Origin: Chitinophaga sancti
GTDB lineage: Bacteria > Bacteroidota > Bacteroidia > Chitinophagales > Chitinophagaceae
Assembly: GCF_034087045.1 (NCBI RefSeq)
Contig: NZ_CP139247.1
Span: 5,420,001 to 5,484,000 of the forward strand
Length of the DNA stretch: 64,000 nucleotides
Direction of reading: 5' to 3'
The translations under genes and the position numbers were made by a program. The notes under the pieces are model-generated. The model made no database searches. It saw only the letters and a program-made list of their open reading frames with translations, and had not been told where the DNA came from. Below, one piece after another: positions 53,025-62,299 of the stretch (positions are counted from its first letter, which is position 1; every line of letters starts with the position of its first letter).

Positions 53025-54062
53025 TTAGTTTAACTTTTCGTGTAACAGTGCGGACAGGTCTTTTTCCACCAGTTCATCGCCGATGAATACCAGACTGGTT
53101 TTGCGGGCTTCGCCATCCTTCCATTTACGATCAAAATAATGATCAAAACGATGAGATACACCCTGCAATACCATGCGCATAGGCTTATTTGGAATATCAA
53201 TAAAGCCTTTGATACGGTAGATCTCATGCTCTGCCACCATTTCTTTCAGGGCAGCTACCAGTGATTCCGGGGTATGCGGTGCCGTTACAGTTACCACGAT
53301 AGAGTCGATATCGTCATCGTGATGGTGATCCAGGCCATTGGCATGATCTTCCTCGTGATGAGAGTGACGGCTTTCCAGGTCGTTTTCTGCAGCAGCCTGC
53401 ACGCCTAACAGTACGTCGGCAGACAGGTCGCCATTGTTGGCAGTCACCATCTTCACATTCGGACGAAGTTTGTTGCTGATGATACCTGTTACTTCTTCAA
53501 ACTGTAATCCTTCCAGCAGATCCTTCTTAGTTAACACGACGAGGTCAGCGCAGGAGAGCTGGTCTTCGAAAAGTTCTTCGATCGGTGTTTCATGATCCAG
53601 GGAGTCATCGGCCTCACGCTGCGCCTGTACGCGTTCACGGTCACAGATTTCGCCGGTCGCCTGACCTACCAGGTCTACCACAGTGACAACTGCATCTACA
53701 GTGATCTGTGATTTCAGGTCAGGCCAGTTAAATGCATGCAGCAGCGGTTTGGGCAGTGCAAGACCAGAAGTTTCGATGATGATATGATCGATCGTATCTT
53801 TTCTATCCATCAATTGCAGCATCACTGGCAAAAACTCTTCCTGCACGGTACAACACAGGCAACCGTTGTTCAGTTCAAGTACGTCTTCTTCATTTGAGCA
53901 GCAGGATTTGATCAGGTCTCCGTCAATGCCCATTTCACCAAATTCATTGACAATTACTGCAAGTCGACGGCCATTGGCGTTCTGAATCAGGTTGCGGATC
54001 AATGTAGTTTTTCCGGAGCCTAAGAACCCCGTAATGATGGTTACCGGTATTTTGGAAGTCAT
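53025..54062 (-). CDS. cobW: CobW family GTPase (metallochaperone)
   Basis: 345 residues. Walker A ITGFLGSGKTTLIRNLIQN, FGEMGIDGDLI, the metal-binding ELNNGCLCCTVQEE (CxCC), IIIETSGLALPKPLL and VVLTKKDLLEG are typical of the COG0523/CobW family. A His/Asp-rich loop (SRHSHHEEDHANGLDHHHDD, about residues 231-250) could bind metal. The C-terminal domain follows (EIYRIKGFIDIPNKPMRMV). Lies 1 bp before cobN, suggesting cobalt delivery to the CobN chelatase. Confidence 0.92.
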   Translation of the reverse strand: MTSKIPVTIITGFLGSGKTTLIRNLIQNANGRRLAVIVNEFGEMGIDGDLIKSCCSNEEDVLELNNGCLCCTVQEEFLPVMLQLMDRKDTIDHIIIETSGLALPKPLLHAFNWPDLKSQITVDAVVTVVDLVGQATGEICDRERVQAQREADDSLDHETPIEELFEDQLSCADLVVLTKKDLLEGLQFEEVTGIISNKLRPNVKMVTANNGDLSADVLLGVQAAAENDLESRHSHHEEDHANGLDHHHDDDIDSIVVTVTAPHTPESLVAALKEMVAEHEIYRIKGFIDIPNKPMRMVLQGVSHRFDHYFDRKWKDGEARKTSLVFIGDELVEKDLSALLHEKLN

Positions 54063-54139
54063 GTTATTGTTTTGTGTAGGGCGCTAAAATACGTGATTTT
54101 TATATACTTTTACAGGCCCCGTTTAAACCCATTCATACC

Positions 54140-55129
54140 ATGACACATTTTCCAGTAGTTAGTTCCATTTTGTCGGCCCAATATCTGGTCCCTTTATTTC
54201 AGGTAAAATATAATTTGAGTCGTGATACGACCTGCAGATTGCTGAAAGCAGGCGTGAATCACAGTTATCTCGTAACGGATGGTGACAATAAGTACATCTT
54301 TAGGATATATTGCATCAACTGGCGTACGAAGAAGGATATTGCAGAAGAGATCCGTTTGTTAAATCTATTGCGCGCACATGCAATGCCGGTAACCTATCCT
54401 ATTGCCGATTTTGACAACGACTATGTACAGCTATTGCATGCACCGGAAGGCTTGCGGTATGGCGTGCTGTTTTCCTATGCCCATGGAGAAAAAATTTTAC
54501 AGTACCCAACAGCGCTCCATTACAAAATGGGTGCGACCATTGCACGCCTTCACCAGGTAACTGAAAATTTCAAACTGGATAGAGTGGACTATACCCCCGC
54601 TGTCATGGTAGTGGATTCTTTCGAAAGACTGAAAGGTTATCTCCCATTGGAGACAGAAGAAATGCAATGGATGCAGCAGGCGCAGGACTACTTATTAAAG
54701 CTATACGCCACCATCGATCACTCAAGGGTGAGAAATGGTGCTGTGCACATGGACCTGTGGTTTGACAACATGAATATTGCTAACGATGAATTTACCATTT
54801 TCGACTTTGACTTTTGTGGGAATGGCATGCTCTGTTATGATCTGGCCTATTACATCCTGCAGGTACATAGTACAGAAAGAGAAAATACGGAGGTGTGTAA
54901 AGAAAAGGTAGCTGCTTTCCTGGAAGGTTATTCTTCCATAACCACCATCTCAGAAGAGGAAAAGGCATTGATTCCGGCCTTTGGTATAAGTATGTATTTC
55001 TTCTACCTGGGCATTCAGTGCCAGCGGTATGAGGACTGGTCCAATACTTTCCTGAATGAGGTATACCTGAAGCGGTTTATAAAATTATTAATAAAAAGAT
55101 ATGCCGACTTATATGAGCTGGCTATCTAA
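54140..55129 (+). CDS. aminoglycoside phosphotransferase/choline kinase-like protein
   Basis: 329 residues. A short N-terminal lobe with GVNHSYLVTDGDNKYIFRIY (nucleotide-binding loop), then the catalytic HMDLWFDNMNIANDEFTIFD (HxDxxxxN) and metal-binding DFDFCGNG. Members phosphorylate small alcohols such as homoserine, choline or fructosamine. It is divergent from cobW over 77 bp; no link to B12 is known. Substrate unknown. Confidence 0.8.
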   Translation: MTHFPVVSSILSAQYLVPLFQVKYNLSRDTTCRLLKAGVNHSYLVTDGDNKYIFRIYCINWRTKKDIAEEIRLLNLLRAHAMPVTYPIADFDNDYVQLLHAPEGLRYGVLFSYAHGEKILQYPTALHYKMGATIARLHQVTENFKLDRVDYTPAVMVVDSFERLKGYLPLETEEMQWMQQAQDYLLKLYATIDHSRVRNGAVHMDLWFDNMNIANDEFTIFDFDFCGNGMLCYDLAYYILQVHSTERENTEVCKEKVAAFLEGYSSITTISEEEKALIPAFGISMYFFYLGIQCQRYEDWSNTFLNEVYLKRFIKLLIKRYADLYELAI

Positions 55130-55214
55130 CATGACCTACCATTCACACAATTTTTTAATAAAGCTTTCACTTTTTGATTATTTTTCAAGGAATCTATGCT
55201 AAAAAGTGAATTTT

Positions 55215-56768
55215 ATGAAACGCGTGTTTTTTCTAATGGCAAGTTATTGCCTCTTGGGTGGCGCCATGGCGCAGCAAAAGCTGCCCCGTATAGCCATCGC
55301 AGGTCTCGCTATCGAGTCCAGCACTTTCTCTCCTGCCACGTCAGACGAAGCGGCTTTCAAGGCGCAGTATGGCAATGAAGTATTTAGGACGTATCCGTTT
55401 ATGTCTGCAGATTCGCCCCTGCGAAAGGCAGCTATATGGTTCCCGACTATTACGGGCCATGCTTTGCCGGGTGGTGCGGTGACCAAAGAGGCGTATGAGT
55501 CGCTGGTTAGAAAAACACTGGATTCATTGAAGAAACACCTCCCTTACGATGGATTGTATTTCGATATTCATGGAGCGATGAGTGTAGTGGGCATGGAAGA
55601 TCCGGAAGGCGATTTTATAGTACGCATCCGCAAAGTTGTGGGCACAAAAACGCTGATCAGTACATCTATGGACCTGCATGGAAACGTAAGCTGGAGACTG
55701 GCGGAAAACACAGACCTCATTACCTGTTATCGCATGGCGCCTCACGAAGATGCACTGGATACAAAGGAAAGAGCAATACGTAATCTCGTAGAACGTCTGA
55801 AAAGCGGTAAAGGGAAACCCGCCTACAAAGCCTGGATTCCAGTGCCAATCTTATTGCCGGGCGAAAAAACATCTACCCGTATAGAACCCGGTAAAAGCCT
55901 GTATGCGCAGGTAGATCCGGCTTCCAGGCAACCTGGTGTTATTGATGCTGCGATCTGGATCGGGTATGCATGGGCAGATGAACCACGTAATCACGCTGTA
56001 GTAATGGTAACAGGTGATGACAAGGAAAATGTGACTATTGCTGCTGAAAAACTGGCCAAAAGCTTTTGGGATGTGCGCAAACAATTTGAATTTGTAGCAC
56101 CGACCGCCACCTTGCAGCAAGCGCTGGATGCGGCAGTGAAAAGTGACAAACATCCTTTCTATATCAGTGATTCTGGTGATAATCCAACTGCTGGTGGAGC
56201 GGGCGATGTAACCTGGACATTGACGCAGATACTGGCACGACCTGAGTTTAAATCAGAGAATGGGCCTACATTGATTTATGCTAGTATTCCAGGCCCCGAT
56301 TTTGTAAAGAAAGCCATAGAACTGGGTGTGGGCAAGCATATAGAAGCAGAAGCGGGTGCTAAGGTGGATGCACGTTTTGCAGGGCCGGTGAAACTGTCTG
56401 GTACTATTGAGTCAATTGAATATGGTGATAAAGATGCTGCGGTAGAAGTCGTGGTGAAGGTAGGAAGTGTACACGTCATCGTGACACAGAAACGGAAACC
56501 TTATCACAAAGAGAAAGATTTTACAAGGTTAGGATTGAATCCCCGTAAAGCAGATATTGTGGTGGTGAAGATTGGCTATCTGGAACCTGAATTGTATAAT
56601 ATGCGGGCAGATTGGTTGCTGGCACTTACACCGGGTGGTGTGGATCAGAATTTGGAGCGGTTAGGATATAAACATATAGCGCATCCGATGTTTCCGGTTG
56701 ATAAAGATATGAAGGATCCTGATCTGAAAGTAAGATGGGTATCTGCGGCAGATAAGTTGAAGAAATAG
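55215..56768 (+). CDS. M81 family metallopeptidase (MlrC-like), secreted
   Basis: Started at 55215 (MKRVFFLMASYCLLGG), 517 residues; an ATG at 55206 adds three residues. A signal peptide ends near AMAQQ. RIAIAGLAIESSTFSP is the typical start, then GLYFDIHGAMSVVGMEDPEG, TSMDLHGNVSWRLAEN and CYRMAPHEDALDT with likely metal ligands, and ISDSGDNPTAGGAGDVTW, all MlrC/M81 motifs. MlrC cleaves microcystin fragments, but most relatives act on unknown small peptides or amides. Monocistronic, followed by a strong terminator. Confidence 0.88.
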   Translation: MKRVFFLMASYCLLGGAMAQQKLPRIAIAGLAIESSTFSPATSDEAAFKAQYGNEVFRTYPFMSADSPLRKAAIWFPTITGHALPGGAVTKEAYESLVRKTLDSLKKHLPYDGLYFDIHGAMSVVGMEDPEGDFIVRIRKVVGTKTLISTSMDLHGNVSWRLAENTDLITCYRMAPHEDALDTKERAIRNLVERLKSGKGKPAYKAWIPVPILLPGEKTSTRIEPGKSLYAQVDPASRQPGVIDAAIWIGYAWADEPRNHAVVMVTGDDKENVTIAAEKLAKSFWDVRKQFEFVAPTATLQQALDAAVKSDKHPFYISDSGDNPTAGGAGDVTWTLTQILARPEFKSENGPTLIYASIPGPDFVKKAIELGVGKHIEAEAGAKVDARFAGPVKLSGTIESIEYGDKDAAVEVVVKVGSVHVIVTQKRKPYHKEKDFTRLGLNPRKADIVVVKIGYLEPELYNMRADWLLALTPGGVDQNLERLGYKHIAHPMFPVDKDMKDPDLKVRWVSAADKLKK

Positions 56769-56777
56769 TTTTTATAA

Positions 56778-56815
56778 AAGAATGGGCGTCCCGAAGTTTC
56801 GGTACGCCCATTCTT
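56778..56815. terminator. bidirectional terminator between M81 and FMN reductase genes
   Basis: A 12-bp perfect stem (56778-56789 with 56804-56815) with a second small hairpin (CCGA/TCGG) in its loop, A-rich on the left and TTTATT on the right. It sits between convergent genes. Confidence 0.8.
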
Positions 56816-56844
56816 TATTCGGGTACCAGTTGGACAGAATATTC

Positions 56845-57399
56845 TTAAGCATTTTTATTAAACCAATCAATATACGCTTTCACCGCCGTTGCAATAAACT
56901 CTTTAGTATCCCCTTCTTTCAGATTCCCCTTATCATCAAACAGCTCATTAGATTTCTGAATATATACCTCGGGCTGCTGCATTACAGGAATATTCAGGAA
57001 AACAAGACTTTGCCTTAAATGATGATTTGCCCCAAACCCACCGATATTACCAGGAGAATTACTAAACACAGCACCGGGCTTGCCATTCCATACACTTTTC
57101 CCATAAGGCCTGGACCCCACATCCAGCGCATTTTTCAAAGCCGCAGGTATAGACCTGTTATGCTCAGGTGTCACAAAAATAACCCCATCCACAGATTGTA
57201 TCGCATTTCTGAAAGCCACATAGGAAGCCGGCACACTTTGATGATCATCAAAGTCCTGGTTGTAAATAGGCAGCTCATCAATGGCGATAATTTTAAACTC
57301 AAACCCCGCCGGAGCCATGGAAAGTAATCCATTGGCAATCTTCTTTGAAAACGATTCTTTGCGCAGGCTCCCAGCGATAATGCCTATAATCTTGCTCAT
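56845..57399 (-). CDS. NADPH-dependent FMN reductase family protein
   Basis: 184 residues with the flavodoxin-like FMN phosphate loop IAGSLRKESFSKKIANGLL, LPIYNQDFDDH and VIFVTPEHNRSIPAALKNAL, the classic signature of the ChrR/YieF/azoreductase family. It reduces quinones, chromate or azo compounds using NAD(P)H. Monocistronic in appearance. Confidence 0.9.
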   Translation of the reverse strand: MSKIIGIIAGSLRKESFSKKIANGLLSMAPAGFEFKIIAIDELPIYNQDFDDHQSVPASYVAFRNAIQSVDGVIFVTPEHNRSIPAALKNALDVGSRPYGKSVWNGKPGAVFSNSPGNIGGFGANHHLRQSLVFLNIPVMQQPEVYIQKSNELFDDKGNLKEGDTKEFIATAVKAYIDWFNKNA

Positions 57400-57498
57400 A
57401 ATACTTGGTTTTTACCATATATCACGGCAATGATAATGCCATAGCAACATTTACAAATGTTGGGGAATGTGACAGGAGCTTTTTTTATTGCTATTCTA

Positions 57499-57978
57499 TT
57501 ATGAGGATAAACCTTTCAACCTTTCTTTTTGCGGCCCTCTCTTCAGTGAGTATATTTTTAACGATGCTTCCACTGCTAAAGTGTAATCAATCAGCACCTG
57601 TATTTTTGCAAGTAATTTTAGTTGCTCCGGGCTATCCACTACTAATCGGATTTCATGATCTGCATCTCCCTTTTCAGCATTAGGATCCTCCATTGCCAAC
57701 TGCTCCAACACCAGGTCCCTATTAATCTCCGCCTCCTCCAAAAGTATATCCACCATATAATCCACTGCTCTATAATCCACCTCTTTCTCCCTTAGAAAAA
57801 CCTCTAACTCCTCCGCACTTAAACCATCAAAAAACGCCTTGCTCCCAAACTTCGTCCCACTAAACGCGGCTTTGATCTCCTCCAATGCCTTTGCAGGCTG
57901 ATCCTTTCTACGAGCTATAATCGCCCTCATGGCTCTTCCCAGCTCCTCTATCATTTCTAAAATATAATCTATTGGCAT
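57499..57978 (-). CDS. small helical protein of unknown function
   Basis: 159 residues, almost wholly alpha-helical and acidic in the middle (LSAEELEVFLREKEVDYRAV, DILLEEAEINRDLVLEQLAM), ending basic. The start MPIDYILEMIEELGRAMRAI and the helix pattern resemble DUF6483-type proteins, but I do not claim this. No signal or membrane segment. No functional hint from neighbours. Confidence 0.6.
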   Translation of the reverse strand: MPIDYILEMIEELGRAMRAIIARRKDQPAKALEEIKAAFSGTKFGSKAFFDGLSAEELEVFLREKEVDYRAVDYMVDILLEEAEINRDLVLEQLAMEDPNAEKGDADHEIRLVVDSPEQLKLLAKIQVLIDYTLAVEASLKIYSLKRGPQKERLKGLSS

Positions 57979-58141
57979 ATTATCAGCAAATTTAACGTTT
58001 CTAAAAGGTTATAAATAAAGCCCTCCCCCACAATGGCATAATTCTGGAAGTTAGTAAGACAAACACAAAAATACTTACCAGTCACAGCCGCTTTTTTGAA
58101 AACTAAATTACTTTATTGAAAAAACCTAAAACAACTGAGTT

Positions 58142-58903
58142 ATGGAAACAATCACCCAAAATTCCCGATATAAATATATTCGTGAAATGCCTTGTGGAGA
58201 TTACGAAACAGAAGGCGAAGCGGAACCAACCATCTCCCCATTCATTCTATACGACACGGCAAAAGACGGATGCCACCGTCTTGTAGGCAAAGTCGCACTG
58301 ATAGAGGGCGGAGACACTGGTCTTGGCCGTGCCATTGCCGTACAGTTTGCCAAAGAAGGCGCGGAAGTTGCTATCCTTTTCAATGATGATGGCAGCCAGG
58401 CCAGGGAAACAGCTGACATGATCAGGGAATATGGCAAACAAGCACTTTTACTTTCCTGTAATGTAACACGGGAAGATGGTTGCAAACAAGCTGTCGATAA
58501 AACGATCAGCAGGTTTGGAAAGATCGATATCCTTGTAAACAATGCAGCACAGGAAAATCTTGTTCCGCAATATCATCTCGTCAATCATGCCATCCCACAC
58601 CTGGCAATAGGGAGCAGTATTATCAATACTTCCACCCAGGAAGCCATTATAAACTTTACAAGGGCCTTGTCTTCCCAATTAATTAAAAAAGGGATCAGGG
58701 TGAATGGAGTGGCGCCAGGCGCAATATGGGATTCATCTGTCTATGACATAGCTGACCCTGACTATGGGAAAGATGCCCTTTTCGGACATGCCGCTCACCC
58801 TGCAGACATTGCACCTTGCTATATTTTTCTGGCTTCCGAAGATGCGGCATTTATTTCCGGAGAAATATTGCATCCCAACGGCGGAACTGTTATTACCAGT
58901 TAA
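58142..58903 (+). CDS. SDR-type oxidoreductase lacking the catalytic YxxxK motif
   Basis: 253 residues. The cofactor site is ALIEGGDTGLGRAIAVQFAK (about 52-71; the usual TGGxSGIG has become EGGDTGLG) and NNAAQEN follows at about 134. Relatives of the YhdG/GdhI type have about 290 residues with PQ...YSATKGA. Here two internal segments are missing: after NLVPQ, and between SSIINTST and AIINFTRALS, which removes the catalytic Tyr-x-x-x-Lys. The C-terminal GVAPGAIWDSSV and ISGEILHPNGG are intact. The reading frame is open, so the deletions are in frame; the protein is probably inactive as a dehydrogenase. Confidence 0.8.
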   Translation: METITQNSRYKYIREMPCGDYETEGEAEPTISPFILYDTAKDGCHRLVGKVALIEGGDTGLGRAIAVQFAKEGAEVAILFNDDGSQARETADMIREYGKQALLLSCNVTREDGCKQAVDKTISRFGKIDILVNNAAQENLVPQYHLVNHAIPHLAIGSSIINTSTQEAIINFTRALSSQLIKKGIRVNGVAPGAIWDSSVYDIADPDYGKDALFGHAAHPADIAPCYIFLASEDAAFISGEILHPNGGTVITS

Positions 58904-58904
58904 G

Positions 58905-59094
58905 AAGGCACGATAATGCCCAGGTAATGAGAAACCATGTTGCCCGGTTGGAGGCATCATGATTTTTCATTAAAGAGGCTCGATAATGACCCGTTAAAAA
59001 GATACCATGATGCCCCGTTAATGAGATACCATGATGCCCGGTTGGAGGCATCATGATTTCCCCTTAAAGAGGCGCTATGATGACCCGTTAAAAT
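58905..59094 (+). repeat. 94-bp tandem repeat with embedded hairpins before ligD
   Basis: TGCCCGGTTGGAGGCATCAT occurs at 58941-58960 and 59035-59054 (offset 94). Each copy has CATGATGCC...GGCATCATG (9-bp arms, one mismatch in copy 1), and shorter GATACCATGATGCCC-type units also repeat. It fills the whole 190-bp space between the SDR gene and ligD. Confidence 0.8.
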
Positions 59095-59103
59095 TTGATC
59101 GCT

Positions 59104-61953
59104 ATGAGCTTAGCTAAGTACAAGCAAAAAAGGACTTTTTCAAAAACACCTGAACCAACAGGTGGCAAGAGTGATAATAAGGAATTGCATTTTGTAATTC
59201 AGAAGCACGATGCTTCGCATTTACATTATGATTTCAGACTGGAAATGAAAGGTGTACTTAAAAGCTGGGCGGTGCCAAAAGGGCCTTCAATGGATCCGAA
59301 AGTGAAAAGACTCGCCATGATGGTAGAGGATCATCCATATGATTATAAAGATTTTGAAGGGGTAATCCCAGCCGGCAACTACGGCGCAGGTACGGTGATT
59401 GTCTGGGATGAAGGCACCTATGTTCCGCAGATAAGCGGGCTTAATAAAAAGGGATGGGAAAAAGAATTACTACATGCCATAGAAAACGGAAAGCTTCATT
59501 TTATTTTAGAGGGTGAAAAGCTGAAAGGAGAATTTGCCTTAGTGAAAACACATGGCAGAGGGGAGAATTCATGGTTGCTAATGAAGATAAAGGATGAATA
59601 TGCCGCAACAGCGGATGTGACAAAGAAAGAGAAATCGGTTTTATCTGGCAGGACACTTAAGCAGGTGGAAAAAGACCCGGAAATGGTTTGGAAGAGTAAT
59701 AGGGAGGAAAAGGTCGACAAAACGAAATCTACGCCTAAAAAGCCCGTTAAAGAGGATCCTGCAACTCACCCTCCTGTTAAAAAAATCGCTGCTCCGCCTG
59801 CAGGCGACTTTTCCACCCTCCTGTCAAAGGGCAAAAAAGCCCCTATGCCGAAAAAAATAAAACCCATGCTGGCCACCCTCACAGAAAAACCATTTGATAA
59901 AAAAGACTGGCTCTATGAAATCAAATGGGATGGCTACAGGGCTATCAGCTATATAAACAAAGGCAATGTAACCATGCTATCCAGGAACCAGCTTTCCTTC
60001 AACGAAAAGTTTGACGTGATTGCTGATTCCCTAAAGGAATGGAATGCAAAAGCTATTATTGATGGCGAAATAGTGGCATTGAATAAAAATGGCAACCCTG
60101 ATTTCCAGGCGCTGCAAAATTACCTGAAGACCGGCAAATCCGTTCAACTGGCTTATTATGTATTTGACCTGCTATGGTATGATGGCAAGGATATTACCCA
60201 ACTACCTTTGCTGGAAAGAAAGGAAATATTACAGCAGGTATTACCACAGGATAATAACCTGGTACGGTACAGTGAGCACATCACTGGAGAAAACGGTCAG
60301 GGCACCGCATTCTTTAAAGCTGCTTTGAAAAAAGGACTGGAAGGCGTAATGGCTAAAAATGCGGATAGTTCCTATTCTTTAGGCCGCCGCACTGATAGCT
60401 GGCTAAAAATTAAAAACAATCTGCAGACGGAAGCCATCATCTGTGGCTATACCGCCGGCCGAAATAGCCGCAAACATTTTGGTGCATTGATATTAGGGAA
60501 GTATAAGAATAGCGTATTGCATTATATAGGGCATACAGGAGGCGGATTTGATACGAAGTCACTGAAGGAATTGTATGAGAAATTCCAACCTTTGGTCACA
60601 GACAAATCTCCCTTTAAAGTAAAGCCTAAAACCAATATGCCGGCTACATGGATAAAGCCAGAGCTGGTATGTGAGGTGAAATTTGCAGAGGAGACAAGAG
60701 AAGGCATTTTAAGACAACCGATTTTTCTTGGCCTGAGAGAAGATAAAAGTGCAAAGAATGAGAAGAAGGAAAAAGTAGTGGCGGCACCAGTTTCTGATAA
60801 AAAAACAAAGACTATGAAAAAGACAGCTAAACCCGAAAAAGTAGTAGAAAATCTGACGGCAAAAAAAGCAACACCCAAAAAATCTGCTGCACCCAAAGCG
60901 ACTGCAGAAAAACCTGCTGCTAAAAAGGCTGCCTCCCCAAAAGCAACACCCCCTGCCCCAAAGGCCACCGCTAAAACTTCAGCTACTTCTAAAAAATCCC
61001 CTTCAAAAAAAAAGCCCACTAACACCCTCCTCCCGGAAGATCAAAACGAAGTCGAAATCAAAATAGACGGTAAACTCCTAAAATTCACCAACCTTGACAA
61101 AATCTACTGGCCAGATGAAAACATCACCAAAAGAGACATGCTTAACTACTACGCAGCCATTTCCGATACCATCCTCCCCTACCTCATCGACCGCCCGCAA
61201 TCCCTCAACAGATTTCCCGACGGTATCAAAGGCTTCCACTTCTATCAAAAAAATGTAGAAGACAAAGTTGCCGACTGGATCCAAACCTTCCCCTACATCA
61301 GCGAATCAGATGGCGAAACGAAAAACTTCTTAGTCTGCAAAGACAAAGCCAGCCTACTCTATATGGCCAACCTGGGATGCATCGAACTCAACCCATGGCA
61401 TAGCCGCATTAAAAAACCAGACAATCCGGACTACTGCCTCATCGATCTCGATCCAGACACCAATGACTTCAACGAAGTTATTCAAACCGCACTCGAAATA
61501 AAAAAGCTACTTGATGATGTAGGCGCTGATTCCTACATCAAAACTTCCGGCTCTACCGGCATGCACATCCTCATCCCACTTGGTGCAAAGTATACATTTG
61601 ACCAATCCCGAATGCTCGCAGAACTCATCGTCCAGGTTATCAATAAAAGACTACCTGACATTACAAGTATTGAACGCTCTCCTAATAAACGAAAAGGAAA
61701 GATTTACTTAGATTTCCTTCAAAACAGGCAAATCCAAACCATGGCGGTTGCTTACTCTCTAAGGCCTAAACCAGGCGCCACCGTGTCTGCCCCACTCAAA
61801 TGGGAAGAGGTCAGAAAAGGGTTAACTATCCAACACTTTGATATCTTCAATATGCCTGATAGAATTGCAAAAGAAGGGGATTTACTGAAAGGAGTATTAG
61901 GGAAAGGAATCAATATGCAGCAGGTATTAAAAAAACTACAAAAATTCATCTGA
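59104..61953 (+). CDS. ligD: multifunctional DNA ligase D
   Basis: Started at 59104 (MSLAKYKQKRTF), 949 residues; 59095 is an alternative. Order: 3'-phosphoesterase domain (about 25-165; FVIQKHDASHLHYDFRLEM, HPYDYKDFEGVIPAGNYGAG), basic linker, ATP-dependent ligase domain (about 250-560) with the AMP lysine in YEIKWDGYRAI (about residue 274), a Lys/Ala/Pro-rich linker (about 570-650) resembling histone H1 tails, and the archaeo-eukaryotic primase-type polymerase domain (about 655-945; KTSGSTGMHILIPLG, LDFLQNRQIQTMAVAYSLRP). It repairs double-strand breaks with Ku; no ku gene is in the window. Confidence 0.95.
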   Translation: MSLAKYKQKRTFSKTPEPTGGKSDNKELHFVIQKHDASHLHYDFRLEMKGVLKSWAVPKGPSMDPKVKRLAMMVEDHPYDYKDFEGVIPAGNYGAGTVIVWDEGTYVPQISGLNKKGWEKELLHAIENGKLHFILEGEKLKGEFALVKTHGRGENSWLLMKIKDEYAATADVTKKEKSVLSGRTLKQVEKDPEMVWKSNREEKVDKTKSTPKKPVKEDPATHPPVKKIAAPPAGDFSTLLSKGKKAPMPKKIKPMLATLTEKPFDKKDWLYEIKWDGYRAISYINKGNVTMLSRNQLSFNEKFDVIADSLKEWNAKAIIDGEIVALNKNGNPDFQALQNYLKTGKSVQLAYYVFDLLWYDGKDITQLPLLERKEILQQVLPQDNNLVRYSEHITGENGQGTAFFKAALKKGLEGVMAKNADSSYSLGRRTDSWLKIKNNLQTEAIICGYTAGRNSRKHFGALILGKYKNSVLHYIGHTGGGFDTKSLKELYEKFQPLVTDKSPFKVKPKTNMPATWIKPELVCEVKFAEETREGILRQPIFLGLREDKSAKNEKKEKVVAAPVSDKKTKTMKKTAKPEKVVENLTAKKATPKKSAAPKATAEKPAAKKAASPKATPPAPKATAKTSATSKKSPSKKKPTNTLLPEDQNEVEIKIDGKLLKFTNLDKIYWPDENITKRDMLNYYAAISDTILPYLIDRPQSLNRFPDGIKGFHFYQKNVEDKVADWIQTFPYISESDGETKNFLVCKDKASLLYMANLGCIELNPWHSRIKKPDNPDYCLIDLDPDTNDFNEVIQTALEIKKLLDDVGADSYIKTSGSTGMHILIPLGAKYTFDQSRMLAELIVQVINKRLPDITSIERSPNKRKGKIYLDFLQNRQIQTMAVAYSLRPKPGATVSAPLKWEEVRKGLTIQHFDIFNMPDRIAKEGDLLKGVLGKGINMQQVLKKLQKFI

Positions 61954-61954
61954 C

Positions 61955-62239
61955 AGATCTTATAGAAAATGTATTTCTTAAAAAATCACCGCCACCACAT
62001 CCACCCCTCAGCAAAGTGGGGAAATTACCCCTTAAAAAGAAGAAAGAACTCATACAGGAAGCCCGTCAGTACAGCTTCGATTTCCTGGAATGGAAAAAAC
62101 TTTTGTACTAAAACAACACTGGCTCGCCCACACCCGCAAAACCTGCCCCCGCTGTCATATAGCTTTCAATAAAGAATACCTCGGCACCACCAAACGAAGA
62201 TCATTTTTTTGCAATAATTGCCAGTTATTATATGAATAA
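61955..62239 (+). pseudogene. decayed C-terminal fragment of an Fpg/Nei-type DNA glycosylase
   Basis: Three frames must be joined. IENVFLK, then HRHHIHP, then LSKVGKLPLKKKKELIQEAR with QYSFDFLEWKK, then FVLKQHWLAHTRKTCPRCHI and FNKEYLGTTKRRSFFCNNCQ. The end is the C-x2-C ... C-x2-C zinc finger of Fpg/Nei glycosylases. Shifts coincide with the A6 runs near 61980 and 62094-62099 and the C4 near 62005. The N-terminal two-thirds, including the catalytic proline, are absent. It directly follows ligD. Confidence 0.72.
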
Positions 62240-62299
62240 CGATTGTAATGGCATGAATTTTACCACCTTATGCCCTAGAACTAATTGCTGTATAAATTA

